Below, piece after piece: positions 35,078-44,669 of a DNA stretch of 64,000 nucleotides. The stretch is from Rhodobacteraceae bacterium EhC02 (lineage in GTDB: Bacteria; Pseudomonadota; Alphaproteobacteria; Rhodobacterales; Rhodobacteraceae). Numbering within the stretch: the stretch's first letter is position 1; the number at the start of each line of letters is the position of its first letter. Location: NCBI GenBank assembly GCA_001650895.1, contig LXYH01000045.1, positions 186,001 through 250,000 of the forward strand, written 5' to 3'. The notes under the pieces were generated by a model. It ran no database searches, was not told the origin of the DNA, and saw only the letters and a program-made list of their open reading frames with translations. Made by a program: the position numbers and the translations under genes.

Positions 35078-37177
35078 ATGGCGATGACATCTTCCACGCA
35101 ACAACGCAACGACCGCATGGTCGCCTTCGGCTTCGCCAACCGCGACGTGGCCTTTGCGATCGGCGTGATCCTTGTGCTGGGCATGTTGTTCGTGCCATTG
35201 CCGCCGGTGATCCTGGACTTCGGGCTTGCCGTGTCGCTGTCCTTGTCGGTGCTGATCCTGATGGTCGCCCTCTGGATACCCAGGCCGCTTGAGTTCAACA
35301 GCTTTCCGACCCTTCTGCTGGTCGTGACCATGTTGCGGCTGGCCCTGAACGTGGCCTCGACCCGGCTGATCCTGAGCGAGGGACACACCGGGCCAGGCGC
35401 CGCCGGCGGGGTGATCGAAGGGTTCTCGCGCTTCATCGTGTCGGGCAATTTCGTGATCGGGATCGTGGTCTTCACGATCCTTGTGGTGATCAACTTCGTC
35501 GTCATCACCAAGGGTTCGACCCGCATTGCCGAGGTTTCGGCGCGGTTCTACCTGGATGCGATGCCGGGCAAGCAGATGGCTGTCGATGCTGACCTGGGCG
35601 CTGGCCTGATCGACGAGGCCGAAGCCCGTCACCGCCGCAAGGAACTTGAGGACGAAAGCAGCTTTTTCGGTGCGATGGACGGTGCCTCGAAATTCGTGCG
35701 CGGCGATGCGATCGCGGGGATCATCATCACGCTGATCAACGTGATCGGCGGCATTCTGATCGGTGTCGTGCAACACGGGCTGGGTGTCGGCGAGGCCGCC
35801 AATGTCTATACGATCCTGACGATCGGCGATGGGCTTGTGACACAGATCCCCGCGTTGATCGTGTCGCTGGCCGCCGGTCTGATCGTGACCAAGGGCGGCA
35901 CGGTCGGTGCCGCGAACGAGGCCGTCCTGCAGCAGCTGGGCCGCTTTCCCAAGGCGCTTTACATGGCGGCGGGCCTTTTGCTGGGCATCGGCATGCTGCC
36001 CGGATTTCCGATCGGGGTCTTCGTGGCGATGGCCGTGACGCTGGCAGGCCTCGGCCTGTTCATGCAGCGGCAGGCCGCAGCCGCCGCGCGCGACGAAACC
36101 CGCACCACCGCCGAGGCCGAAACCGCCGCCGCCGCAAGCTCGCGCGATGACATTTCCGAGACGCTGAAGCTGGACGATCTGCGGCTGGAACTGGGCGCGG
36201 CGCTGGTGCCGCTGATCAGCAGCCCCGAGGCGGCACTGCCCGGCAAGATCAAGAGCCTGCGCCAGTTGTTTGCCCGCGACTACGGCTTCGTGCTGCCTGC
36301 CGTGCGGATCAAGGACGAACCGACCCTGCCCGCCAACGGTTATGCGATCCTGGTGCAGGGCGTGCAGGCCGCGCGGGGCGAGGTGCGGCCGCGCGCGATG
36401 ATGGTCCTCAACCCCGGCGATGCGCCGCTTGACCTGCCCGGCGAGCGGACCAAGGACCCGACCTTCGGGCTGGATGCCGTCTGGGTGGACGCCGAACGCG
36501 CGGCCGAGGCCGAGACGCTGGGCTGCACCGTGGTCGATCCCGAAAGCGTGGTGATCACCCACCTGACCGAGGTCATCAAGCAGCACATGCCCGAGTTGCT
36601 GACCTATGGCGCCACGCAGTCCCTGATCGACGGACTGGCGCGCGAGTACCAGAAACTGGTGGGCGACATCACCACCAATGCCCCCGCGATCCTGGTGCAG
36701 CATGTCCTGCAAGCGCTGCTGACCGAGCGTGTGTCGATCCGCAACCTGCCCCTGATCGTCGAGGCCATCGCCGAGGCCAGCCGCAACACCGCCAATGTGA
36801 CCACGATCACCGAACATGTGCGGCGGCGTCTGTCGAACCAGATCTGCCAGGCCCTGGCCGACGAGACCGGTTTCGTGTCGGTCATCACCATGTCGGCGGC
36901 ATGGGAATCCGAATTCAACGCCGCCGTGCGCGTGACGGGGGACGAGCGCAATTTCCTGATGTCGCCGCAGCGCGTGCAGGAATTCGTCCTCGAGGCGCGC
37001 AAGGAGATCCAGAAATTCGCGCAGCGCGATGAATGGCCCGCGCTTCTGGTCAGCCCCGAGGTGCGCAGCTTTGTCCGCTCGATGCTGGAACGGGTCAGCC
37101 CGATGACTCAGGTCATCTCGCATAACGAGGTGCATCGCAAGGCATCGCTGCGCACCGTCGCGACGATCGGCGGCTAG
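35078..37177 (+). CDS. flhA: flagellar biosynthesis protein FlhA
   Basis: The 699-residue export-gate protein has eight N-terminal membrane helices within residues 20-330 and a large cytoplasmic domain. The FHIPEP signature is clear (FPTLLLVVTMLRLALNVAST and nearby GKQMAVDADL, GAMDGASKFVRGDAIAG). It conducts protons and docks export chaperones. Acidic-rich TAEAETAAAAS forms the linker to the cytoplasmic domain. It lies 11 bases after sltF and 2 before fliR. Confidence 0.96.
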   Translation: MAMTSSTQQRNDRMVAFGFANRDVAFAIGVILVLGMLFVPLPPVILDFGLAVSLSLSVLILMVALWIPRPLEFNSFPTLLLVVTMLRLALNVASTRLILSEGHTGPGAAGGVIEGFSRFIVSGNFVIGIVVFTILVVINFVVITKGSTRIAEVSARFYLDAMPGKQMAVDADLGAGLIDEAEARHRRKELEDESSFFGAMDGASKFVRGDAIAGIIITLINVIGGILIGVVQHGLGVGEAANVYTILTIGDGLVTQIPALIVSLAAGLIVTKGGTVGAANEAVLQQLGRFPKALYMAAGLLLGIGMLPGFPIGVFVAMAVTLAGLGLFMQRQAAAAARDETRTTAEAETAAAASSRDDISETLKLDDLRLELGAALVPLISSPEAALPGKIKSLRQLFARDYGFVLPAVRIKDEPTLPANGYAILVQGVQAARGEVRPRAMMVLNPGDAPLDLPGERTKDPTFGLDAVWVDAERAAEAETLGCTVVDPESVVITHLTEVIKQHMPELLTYGATQSLIDGLAREYQKLVGDITTNAPAILVQHVLQALLTERVSIRNLPLIVEAIAEASRNTANVTTITEHVRRRLSNQICQALADETGFVSVITMSAAWESEFNAAVRVTGDERNFLMSPQRVQEFVLEARKEIQKFAQRDEWPALLVSPEVRSFVRSMLERVSPMTQVISHNEVHRKASLRTVATIGG

Positions 37178-37179
37178 AC

Positions 37180-37935
37180 GTGGACCTGGACCTTTTCCTG
37201 ACCTCGCAATTCCTGTCCGTAGGGCTGGTCTTTGCCCGCATCGGAAGCGCGCTTGCCTTCATGCCGGGTTTCGGGGAACGGTCCGTGCCGCTGCGCTTTC
37301 GGCTGCTGCTGGCCGTCGTGATGGCAGCGGCACTTGCGCCTGCAACACCTGTCGGGCCACTGACCATCGACAATCCGCTCATGCTGCTGCCGATACTGGC
37401 GATCGAGGTGACGCTGGGCATCTGGATCGGCGTCACCGCGCGGATCATCATGACGGCGCTGCAATTCGCCGGGTACCAGATCGGGCTGGTCTCCGGCCTT
37501 GCCAACGCATTTGCCCCGGAAACCGGATCCTTCCAGGGTTCAACCATGATCGCCGACGCGCTGATGATGGCGGGCGTCGCCCTGATCTTCGCAAGCGATC
37601 TGCATCACGTGATCATCGGCGCGCTGCTCATGAGCTATGATGTGTTCCCGCCCGGACAGATGATGGCGGGGGACCTCGCCCAGCAGGCGGTCAAGGCGGT
37701 CGCGGCAAGCTTTTACATCGGGTTCGCCCTGACGGTGCCGTTTCACGTGATGGGCCTTGTTCTGAACCTCGGCATGGGGCTGGCGAACCGGATGATGCCG
37801 GCGCTGCCGGTGTTCTTCGTGGCCACGCCCGTGCTGATCGGTGCGGGGATACTGGTGCTGGTCATGGCGGCACCCGCCGTTCTTGACGGTTTCATCCAGC
37901 GCTTTGCCACTTGGCTTGGCACACTGACGTTCTAG
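37180..37935 (+). CDS. fliR: flagellar biosynthetic protein FliR
   Basis: The 251-residue protein has six to seven membrane segments and FliR motifs: FARIGSALAFMPGFGE at the start, GYQIGLVSGLANAF and SFYIGFALTVPFHV. It completes the FliPQR gate with FlhB. The start codon is GTG at 37180, two bases after flhA's stop. The family length (about 250-260) fits. Confidence 0.95.
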   Translation: MDLDLFLTSQFLSVGLVFARIGSALAFMPGFGERSVPLRFRLLLAVVMAAALAPATPVGPLTIDNPLMLLPILAIEVTLGIWIGVTARIIMTALQFAGYQIGLVSGLANAFAPETGSFQGSTMIADALMMAGVALIFASDLHHVIIGALLMSYDVFPPGQMMAGDLAQQAVKAVAASFYIGFALTVPFHVMGLVLNLGMGLANRMMPALPVFFVATPVLIGAGILVLVMAAPAVLDGFIQRFATWLGTLTF

Positions 37936-37944
37936 GGCGGTGGC

Positions 37945-39066
37945 ATGAGCGAAGAAGACGACAGCAGCAAAACCGAGGAACCGACCGAGCGCAAACTGCG
38001 CAAGGCGCGCGAGAAGGGCGATGTGCCCTCTTCGCGCGAAACCGGCAACCTGATGTGCGTGTTCTCTCTGCTGGCCATCACGCTGTTCCTGCTGCCCCAG
38101 GTGATGCCCGATCTTGCCGGCGTGCTGCGGGGCCTGTTCCAGATGGCCGGACAGATCGAGATCGGCGAGGACGCGGCCGGGCTTGCCGATCTCGGGCAGG
38201 TGTCCGACCAGTTGACGCGCGGCGTTGCCGCGACCCTGGGGCCGGTGGTTCTGGTGATGGTTCTGGCCGCATTGTTCGGCGTCATGATCCAGGGCGAAAC
38301 CGCGGTGGCGCTGGAAAGGATCAAACCCGAGATTTCCAAGATCTCGCCGATAGCGGGGTTCAAGCGGCTGTTCTCGCTCGATGCGCTGGTGGAGTTCCTC
38401 AAGAACGTAGCCAAGGTTCTTGTGGTGGGCGCGATCACGCTGTTCATCGCAAAGCAAGCCGTGACGGCCATCTGGCAGGTGCCCGACGCCCTGCCCGAGG
38501 CGTTCCTGGGCCATGTCCGCCAGATCGTCATACGCCTGATGATCATCACGACCGTATTCCTGGCCGTTCTGGCGGTGGCCGACATCCTGTGGAAACGGGC
38601 GCAGTGGCTGAAGAAGCAGCGCATGAGCATCCGCGAGCTGCGCGATGAATTCAAGGACAGCGAAGGCGACCCGCATATCAAGGCCAAGCGCGGCGAAATA
38701 CGGCGCAAGCGCGCCCGCCAGCGCATCGCCGTCGCCGTTCCCACGGCAACCCTGGTACTGACCAACCCCACCCACTATGCGGTCGCGCTGAAATATGTGC
38801 CCGGCGTCGACCGGGCGCCTGTCTGCGTCGCCAAGGGAACGGGGCTGATGGCCGCGCAGATCCGCCGCATCGCCCGCGAGAACGACGTGACCATCGTCGA
38901 GAACCGCCCCCTCGCCCGTGCGCTGCACGCCATCGTCGAAGTGGATAGCGCGATCCCGGTCGAACATTGGCAGGCCGTGGCCGAAATCATCGGATATGTC
39001 ATGGATCTGCGCCGCAACATCCGGCGTAAACCGCCCGCAGGCTCGCAGCTTCGCGATTTCGATTGA
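37945..39066 (+). CDS. flhB: flagellar biosynthetic protein FlhB
   Basis: The 373-residue protein has four membrane helices and the cytoplasmic autocleavage motif NPTH at 274-277 (LTNPTHYAVALKY). It controls the switch from rod/hook to filament export, working with FliK. The N-terminal KTEEPTERKLRKAREKGDVP motif is conserved. It ends the flgB operon and converges with motE across 19 bases. Confidence 0.96.
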   Translation: MSEEDDSSKTEEPTERKLRKAREKGDVPSSRETGNLMCVFSLLAITLFLLPQVMPDLAGVLRGLFQMAGQIEIGEDAAGLADLGQVSDQLTRGVAATLGPVVLVMVLAALFGVMIQGETAVALERIKPEISKISPIAGFKRLFSLDALVEFLKNVAKVLVVGAITLFIAKQAVTAIWQVPDALPEAFLGHVRQIVIRLMIITTVFLAVLAVADILWKRAQWLKKQRMSIRELRDEFKDSEGDPHIKAKRGEIRRKRARQRIAVAVPTATLVLTNPTHYAVALKYVPGVDRAPVCVAKGTGLMAAQIRRIARENDVTIVENRPLARALHAIVEVDSAIPVEHWQAVAEIIGYVMDLRRNIRRKPPAGSQLRDFD

Positions 39067-39085
39067 CGGTCCCGGCGCGCTGAAC

Positions 39086-39733
39086 TCAGTTCAGGCGGAT
39101 GCGGTCAAGGCGGCGATCACCCGGCAGTTTTGCCCGTTCCAGCAGGATCAGCGACAGCGCGCGTGCCCGGACGGGGTTCAGCGCCGCAAGGATCGGCGCC
39201 GCGTTCCGCTCTGCCATGGTGCCCAGGACGGTGACGGTCACCTCGAGATCCAGATCGTCCATGATCGCGGCGGCGTCCTTTGGCTTCATGTTGCTGTAAA
39301 GGGCGACAAGCCGGTCGACATCGGCGACATGGGCCATGCTGGCGCGTTCCAGAAGTGCTTCGACCTCCTGCTTGAGCTCTTCCAGTCGGGCGGTCTCGAT
39401 CGCCAGCATCTCTTTCGCCAGATCGATCTCGGCCGCGCGCTGCGCCAGCACGGAACGCTGGTTTTCCAGCAGTTCACGCTCGGCGGTGACGGCGGCCAGC
39501 ATCTCGTCCGGGGTGCCCTCTGGCGGGCCTGCAAGCGGCGGGGCTTCGGTGGGCGCCGCGGTGGGCTCCTCGGTCGCGGCGGATGCGGCCGTCACGAAAT
39601 AGGACGATCCGAAATCGGCCCCCGACAAGGCATGACCCGGCTGCACATAGGACATTGCCGACAGGCCCAGCTTGGCAACGCCCGCCAGAACGAGGGTGCT
39701 AAAGACGACAGTGACGGAACGGGGCGGTTTCAT
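39086..39733 (-). CDS. motE: MotE-like flagellar protein (MgtE N-terminal domain)
   Basis: The 215-residue protein has an N-terminal membrane anchor (about residues 8-28), a Pro/Ala/Glu-rich linker, a coiled coil from about 85 to 130 (LAQRAAEIDLAKEMLAIETA) and a C-terminal MgtE-N-like region (YSNMKPKDAAAIMDDLDLEV). It matches MotE, the periplasmic chaperone of MotC in rhizobia, though no motC homologue was recognised with certainty. Its ATG overlaps the upstream gene's stop, in the fliL-fliM operon. Confidence 0.85.
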   Translation of the reverse strand: MKPPRSVTVVFSTLVLAGVAKLGLSAMSYVQPGHALSGADFGSSYFVTAASAATEEPTAAPTEAPPLAGPPEGTPDEMLAAVTAERELLENQRSVLAQRAAEIDLAKEMLAIETARLEELKQEVEALLERASMAHVADVDRLVALYSNMKPKDAAAIMDDLDLEVTVTVLGTMAERNAAPILAALNPVRARALSLILLERAKLPGDRRLDRIRLN

Positions 39734-40170
39734 GCCTCGCGGCTCCGGATCGTTTCAAAGAAGCTGCGCACCAGATCGGCCTTGTCGGTCACACGGGCCA
39801 TGCCGGGCGGCAGCTGCACGGGGCGCGTGGCCGCGGGGCGCTGCGACAGGAAGAAGGGCCCAAGATCAAGGCAGGCTTCGCCCGCGACCGAAGGGGCGGG
39901 TGCCTTGGGCACGTAGGTGGCGGCAGCCGTGCGCGTCAGGGGCGGTTCCTCGTCGCGCTTGGGCGCAGGCCGGGCTTGCGCTTCGGTGCGCAGGGATTTG
40001 ACCGAATTCTCGGTCCGGTCCACCGCCACGGAAAACTGATCCACGACAGGCTGCAACTCCCGCATCGCCAGAACCAGGGTACGCACCCTGCGATCCACAA
40101 GGAATGCATAGGCCAGCGTTCCGATCAGAAGCAGCATGATGATCAGGTCAATCAAGAGCGCCATTTGCAT
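39730..40170 (-). CDS. single-TM flagellar-operon protein, DUF6468-like
   Basis: The 146-residue protein has one N-terminal membrane helix (about residues 4-24), a short coiled stretch (LRELQPVVDQFSVAVDRTENSV-like), and a Pro-rich, variable C-terminus. I recognise it only as the type of small protein that follows fliM in alphaproteobacterial clusters. It overlaps fliM by 23 bases and motE by 4, so it is co-translated with them. A role at the motor or export gate is likely from position, but unproven. Confidence 0.75.
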   Translation of the reverse strand: MQMALLIDLIIMLLLIGTLAYAFLVDRRVRTLVLAMRELQPVVDQFSVAVDRTENSVKSLRTEAQARPAPKRDEEPPLTRTAAATYVPKAPAPSVAGEACLDLGPFFLSQRPAATRPVQLPPGMARVTDKADLVRSFFETIRSREA

Positions 40171-41140
40171 TCTCCTCTTCTTTCTCTTCGAATGTCGCTG
40201 TCACGCGCAACGCGACCGAGCCGTTCTTTCTGCGGCCGATGGCGGCGCGGAACATGTCCTTTCCGCTGCAGGCGACCGTCACCTCATGCGTGCCGTCGAT
40301 CCCGAGGTTCAGGACCTGCCCCGGTTTCCAGCCCAGCACATCCGCCAGCGGCACGTCCCGTTCATGCAGCACCGCCGTCAGCGTGACCGGCGTATGGTTG
40401 AGCGATTGTGACAACAGCGCCCGTGATCCCGGATCGCTGCCCAATTGCGCCACGCTGCGCGATTGCGCCAACTGGGGGCGCACACTGTCCATGGTCCGGT
40501 GCGGCACGATCAGGCACATCAGGCCGCCCCGGCCGTTCAGGTCGATGCGCAACGTGACGCGGGCGCAGGCCGCGTCGACCGGCGCCAGCATGACATCGCG
40601 CGGCCCGCTTTCCATCGCGCCGGCCGTGAAGGACACTTTTTCAAGCGGCTCGAAGGCCGTCGCGACCTCGTGCAGGGCAAGGCCCACAAGCCGCCCGGCC
40701 AGACGCTTTTCGATGGCGGTGAAGGCGCGCGGCTGCCATGCGGCAGCGCCGGAGCCTTCCGTCGCATCGGCGCTGGCCGCAGCGGGATCGGGCGCACCCA
40801 GCATGATTTCAAGGGCCGAGAACAGCAGATCGGGATCAATCGTGACCGCCAGCGCGCCATCCCAGGGAGAGGCATTCACCAGCGCGATCAACCCCGGATC
40901 GGGGGCCGCGGCCAGCGCATCGCCACAGGCCAGGTAATCGACCGCCTGCAAGGTCACGTCCGCCTGCACGTTCAGCGCGGCGCGCAGCGTGGGGCCAAGG
41001 GCCTGCACCGCACGATCCATCACGACCTCGAACAGCGGCAGGCGTTCGTAGCTGCGCGTGGCGATGCGAATGATCTCTTCCTGCACCTGGGCGGTCATGC
41101 CGCCATGGCCGGGTACGGCAGTTGTCTGTGTCTGCGTCAT
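40148..41140 (-). CDS. fliM: flagellar motor switch protein FliM
   Basis: The 330-residue protein has a FliM middle domain and a C-terminal SpoA domain (LADVLGWKPGQVLNLGIDG and later GRRKNGSVALRV). It forms the C-ring with FliG and FliN. The N-terminus (MTQTQTTAVPGHGG) lacks the short SQxEIDALL-type peptide that binds CheY-P in model FliM, and the middle-domain GGIG loop is not obvious. It overlaps fliL by 4 bases. This divergence is reported separately. Confidence 0.88.
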   Translation of the reverse strand: MTQTQTTAVPGHGGMTAQVQEEIIRIATRSYERLPLFEVVMDRAVQALGPTLRAALNVQADVTLQAVDYLACGDALAAAPDPGLIALVNASPWDGALAVTIDPDLLFSALEIMLGAPDPAAASADATEGSGAAAWQPRAFTAIEKRLAGRLVGLALHEVATAFEPLEKVSFTAGAMESGPRDVMLAPVDAACARVTLRIDLNGRGGLMCLIVPHRTMDSVRPQLAQSRSVAQLGSDPGSRALLSQSLNHTPVTLTAVLHERDVPLADVLGWKPGQVLNLGIDGTHEVTVACSGKDMFRAAIGRRKNGSVALRVTATFEEKEEENANGALD

Positions 41141-41721
41141 TGGATCACAAGCCCCATGATCAGCACCTCATGTGGCGCATCGTTGCCGGCAATCGCCCGC
41201 GCGCGGCGCAAAAGCTCGCCCTTCACGGTGACAAGACCAAGCGTTCCGTCAAGATCGCGCTCGGCCAGTTGCCGAAGGTAGTCCTGGAATGCATCGCGCA
41301 GAAAGACGTGGCGCATTTCCACCATGCCACCTTCGTCCTGCGTCCTGTCATAGACCAGCGCCAGATCCAGTTTCAGAAAGCGGCTTGTCTGCCGCCCCGA
41401 GGCCGCCGTTGCGGTGATGTTCACGATCATTTCCTCGAATGGCATGACGACCATGTCAGCGCCCGGCGGGGCCGGGTTTTCACCCTCCGCCTGCGGGGCC
41501 GCCACATCTTCATGCGGCGCGCTGCCGCTCAGCATCGCCAACAGGTTGCCCGGCCCGACCGCCGCGACAAGACCCCCGACCAGTGCCACGACCGACAGCA
41601 GAACAAGCCCAAGGATCATGCCGATCTTGCGACGCGATCCGCCTTTCGGGGCGACGTCAGCACCTGCATCGACGCCTGCGGGCGCCGCGTCCCCCTCGGG
41701 CAATGCTTTCTTCTTGAACAT
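41137..41721 (-). CDS. fliL: flagellar basal body-associated protein FliL
   Basis: The 194-residue protein has a cytoplasmic Lys/Gly/Ala-rich head, one membrane helix (about residues 33-55) and a periplasmic FliL domain starting at MPFEEMIVNI and ending in MGLVIQ. FliL supports stator function at high load. It is first in a minus-strand operon with fliM and is divergent from fliF. A second FliL-like protein is encoded at 61509-62114. Confidence 0.92.
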   Translation of the reverse strand: MFKKKALPEGDAAPAGVDAGADVAPKGGSRRKIGMILGLVLLSVVALVGGLVAAVGPGNLLAMLSGSAPHEDVAAPQAEGENPAPPGADMVVMPFEEMIVNITATAASGRQTSRFLKLDLALVYDRTQDEGGMVEMRHVFLRDAFQDYLRQLAERDLDGTLGLVTVKGELLRRARAIAGNDAPHEVLIMGLVIQ

Positions 41722-41837
41722 GAGCCACCCAACTATCCGACCAGAACAGCGTAAAACTGCATGATCAATATGTAAAATTCATCTCTGATAGGCAAGAACT
41801 AAAAACAAACTATACTTGCTATTCTTGATTTGTTACG

Positions 41838-41852
41838 TTTAAGTCTGGTTAA
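41838..41852 (+). promoter_or_regulatory. CtrA-like box upstream of fliF
   Basis: TTTA-N7-TTAA matches the CtrA recognition pattern TTAA-N7-TTAA with one mismatch, 25 bases before the fliF start. The same bases also read TTAA-N6-TTAA. CtrA controls flagellar genes in alphaproteobacteria, but a single imperfect box is weak evidence. Confidence 0.35.
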
Positions 41853-41876
41853 TTTCACCTGTTCCGGATTCAGACT

Positions 41877-43562
41877 TTGCAGCCGATACTCAATAATCTC
41901 GTCGCGCTTGGGCGAACCCGACTGATTGCACTCGGCGTCACCGGCGTCGGGCTTGTGCTGGCCCTGTTTTTTGGTCTCAACGCGGTCATGAAACCGACTT
42001 TCGTGCCGCTTTACAGCGACCTGTCGCTTGCTGGGGCGGGGCGCGTGGTGGCGGCGCTGGAACAGGAAGGCTTTGCCGTCGAACTGGGCGGCGGCGGGTC
42101 GATCGTGTCGGTCGCGCAAGAAGACGTGGCGCGCGCACGGATGGCCCTGGCCGAACAGGGACTACCCGGAGAGGGCGCGCCGGGCTGGGAAATCTTCGAC
42201 AATGCCAGCGGGCTGGGCATGAACAGTTTCATGCAGCAGGTCAGCCGCATGCGCGCGCTGGAGGGCGAACTGGCGCGCTCGATCCTGACGATCGACGGCA
42301 TCGACGCGGCCCGCGTGCACCTGGTTCTGCCGGACCGCGAGGCGTTCTCGCGCACGCGTCCCGAGCCCAGCGCATCCGTCATCGTGCGCGGGCGCACGAC
42401 GCAGACGATCGGCCGCCGCCAGGCCGAGGCGATCCGCGCGCTGGTGGCATCCGCCGTGCCGGACCTTGCGCCGTCGCGCGTGACGGTCCTGACCGCCAGC
42501 GGCGAGACGATCCTGTCCGAAGAGCTACCCGGAGAGGCGGCTCTGGGTGCGGCGGGATCGGCCATCGAGGACCGCATGTCCCGCAGCATCACCGAGATCC
42601 TGACCGCGCGGGTGGGCGCCGGCAATGCGCGCGTGCAGGTCAATGTCAGCCTGAGCAGCGAACGCCAGGTGATCCGCAGCCAGACCTTCGATCCGCAGCA
42701 GCAGGTCGTCCGGTCGACCGAAAGCCGCGAGGAAACCCGCGAGGACCGCAATGCGGCGGGCGGCGACCTTGGCGTGGCGGGCAACCTGCCGGCCGAGCTG
42801 GCGGATGCGGGGCCTGGACAGCAATCGGCCAACAACTCGGCGCGCACCGATGAGATCGTGAACTACGAGATCGGGTCGACTCAGAGCGAGACGGTGCGCG
42901 AACCGGGTGACGTGACGCGGATCTCGGTCGCGGTGCTGGTCAATGGCATCTACAACGTGGCCGAGGACGGCACCGTCACCTATGAAGAGCGCCCCGCCGA
43001 AGAACTGGAGCGGCTTGCAGCGCTGGTGCGCTCTGCCGTGGGTTTCGATGCGGAACGCGGTGACACCGTGTCGGTCGACAGCTTGCGGTTCATCGACTAC
43101 TCGCTCGAGGTTGGCGCCCCGCCGGGCATGTCGGTCATGGAAGTGCTGACCGCGAACCTCATGTCGATCCTGCGCAGCCTTTTCGCTTTGGCGCTGGTTG
43201 CGGTGGTTCTGATTTTCGGCGTCACGCCGCTGCTGCGCAAGCTGTCCGCCGAGGGTGGTCTGGCGCTGGCGGGTCCGGGCATGCAGGGCGCGCCTGCGCT
43301 GGCCGGAAACGGTGCCGTGCCGCAGGTGGCGAACCGCGCCCCTGCCGCCGCCCTGTCGGGGCCCGCGCGCACGCAACCCATGGCGGGATCGATCGACGTG
43401 ATGAGCCCGATGGAGGGCGAGCTTCAGGACGATCTCGTGACGCTTGCCTCGGTCTCGGGCGGGGTGCGGCGCGGGCGGATCAACGTGATCGGCCAGCTTG
43501 TCGAGAACGAACCGACCGAGGCGCTGCGCGTCATGCAGAACTGGCTGTCAGAAGAGGCATGA
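41877..43562 (+). CDS. fliF: flagellar MS-ring protein FliF
   Basis: The 561-residue MS-ring protein has two membrane helices (about residues 15-35 and 430-450), ring-building motifs such as VPLYSDLSLAGAGRVVAALE, MRALEGELARSI and SASVIVRG, and a C-terminal FliG-binding tail (VRRGRINVIGQLVENEP-like). A TTG start at 41877 is the only reasonable choice: the frame opens at 41853 with no ATG or GTG, and the ribosome site is weak. It opens the fliF-fliH-fliN-fliP-fliG operon. Confidence 0.95.
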   Translation: MQPILNNLVALGRTRLIALGVTGVGLVLALFFGLNAVMKPTFVPLYSDLSLAGAGRVVAALEQEGFAVELGGGGSIVSVAQEDVARARMALAEQGLPGEGAPGWEIFDNASGLGMNSFMQQVSRMRALEGELARSILTIDGIDAARVHLVLPDREAFSRTRPEPSASVIVRGRTTQTIGRRQAEAIRALVASAVPDLAPSRVTVLTASGETILSEELPGEAALGAAGSAIEDRMSRSITEILTARVGAGNARVQVNVSLSSERQVIRSQTFDPQQQVVRSTESREETREDRNAAGGDLGVAGNLPAELADAGPGQQSANNSARTDEIVNYEIGSTQSETVREPGDVTRISVAVLVNGIYNVAEDGTVTYEERPAEELERLAALVRSAVGFDAERGDTVSVDSLRFIDYSLEVGAPPGMSVMEVLTANLMSILRSLFALALVAVVLIFGVTPLLRKLSAEGGLALAGPGMQGAPALAGNGAVPQVANRAPAAALSGPARTQPMAGSIDVMSPMEGELQDDLVTLASVSGGVRRGRINVIGQLVENEPTEALRVMQNWLSEEA

Positions 43563-43566
43563 TCCC

Positions 43567-44223
43567 ATGAGCCTGGTATTCGACCGAGATTTCGACCTGG
43601 AACTGGCGCGCGAGAACCGGCAGGTCCTGCGCGACGGGCAGGCCTATTACAGCCAGGACGCATTGCTTGAGGCGGTAAGCGAGGCACGCGCCACCGCATT
43701 TGCGGAAGGCCGGCGCACGGGCCATGCCGAAGGGCTGGCCGAGGCAGCGGGGCTGGACGGTGCAAGACGCGCGGCGGCGCTGGAGGTTCTGGGACCGCAG
43801 ATGGCGGCGCTGATCCAGGCGGCGGACGAGCACCGTGCGGCGCTTGAGGCGCAGCTGCTGGATTTCTCGCTGTCGGTGTGCGAGCAGGTCTTCCCGGAAT
43901 TGCTGCAGCACCGCGCGCATGACCGGGCGCTGGCGCAGGTGCGCCGCGCCCTCAGCGTCGGGCTTGGCAGTGCGACGTTGCAGGTGTCGCTATCCCCAGA
44001 CGGGCTGCGTCTGCTGCGCGAGGAACTGGACAGCACCATCAGCGAATTCGGTCTGATAGGCCGCGTCGCATTGCGTGCCGATCCTGACCTGGCCGACGGC
44101 GACACACGGGTCGCCTGGGACAGCGGATTCCTTGAATACAGCTTCTCATCAATCTGCGACCGCATCCTTGGCGCCTTGCGCGATGCGCGGTCCGCTGTCC
44201 CCACCCACCTTCTGGAGCGCTGA
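43567..44223 (+). CDS. fliH: FliH-like export ATPase regulator
   Basis: The 218-residue protein has an Ala/Glu-rich helical N-terminal half with GRRTGHAEGLAEA and a C-terminal domain like FliH/HrpE. It regulates FliI and delivers substrates. Its position between fliF and fliN supports the call; sequence similarity is low, as usual for FliH. The ATG at 43567 lies 4 bases after the fliF stop. Confidence 0.8.
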   Translation: MSLVFDRDFDLELARENRQVLRDGQAYYSQDALLEAVSEARATAFAEGRRTGHAEGLAEAAGLDGARRAAALEVLGPQMAALIQAADEHRAALEAQLLDFSLSVCEQVFPELLQHRAHDRALAQVRRALSVGLGSATLQVSLSPDGLRLLREELDSTISEFGLIGRVALRADPDLADGDTRVAWDSGFLEYSFSSICDRILGALRDARSAVPTHLLER

Positions 44224-44225
44224 GC

Positions 44226-44663
44226 ATGGCCGACGAACCCACCGAGCACACGGTTGACCCCACATCCGACGAGGCGACCGTTCCCGCAAGCGGGGCCGCG
44301 CCACAGAAAAGCGCATCGCCCCTGTCCGAGGCCTTTCCCGAGCTTGACGCCCCAGCCGCGCCAGCAGGCAGCGTGGTTGCGGGCGGATCCCAGGCCAAGT
44401 CGCAGGCCGGGCGCAACATCGAGGCGATGCTGAACGTCGATCTGCGCGTTCAGGTCATCCTGGGCCATGCGCGGATGCCCATCTCGCAGCTGTTGAAGCT
44501 GTCGCGCGGATCGGTGATCGAACTGGATCGCCAGATCGGCGAACCGGTCGACTTGGTCATCAATGACAGGCTGGTGGCCAGGGGTGACCTTGTGAAGCTG
44601 GATGATGACCGGATCGGCGTCACCCTGACCGAGATCGTCAAAGACTACGTGTCGGACAACTGA
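44226..44663 (+). CDS. fliN: flagellar motor switch protein FliN
   Basis: The 145-residue protein has an acidic, variable N-terminal 65 residues and a SpoA domain: LNVDLRVQVILGHARMPISQLL, then GEPVDLVINDRLVARGDLV (split across the domain). It builds the lower C-ring with FliM. The length fits FliN with an extended head. It lies 2 bases after fliH and 6 before fliP. Confidence 0.93.
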   Translation: MADEPTEHTVDPTSDEATVPASGAAPQKSASPLSEAFPELDAPAAPAGSVVAGGSQAKSQAGRNIEAMLNVDLRVQVILGHARMPISQLLKLSRGSVIELDRQIGEPVDLVINDRLVARGDLVKLDDDRIGVTLTEIVKDYVSDN

Positions 44664-44669
44664 CCGCGC

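Noticed and set aside
35012-37135. 707-codon open frame opposite flhA
   Set aside because: It mirrors the flhA coding frame; the product is His/Gln/Arg-rich without motifs.
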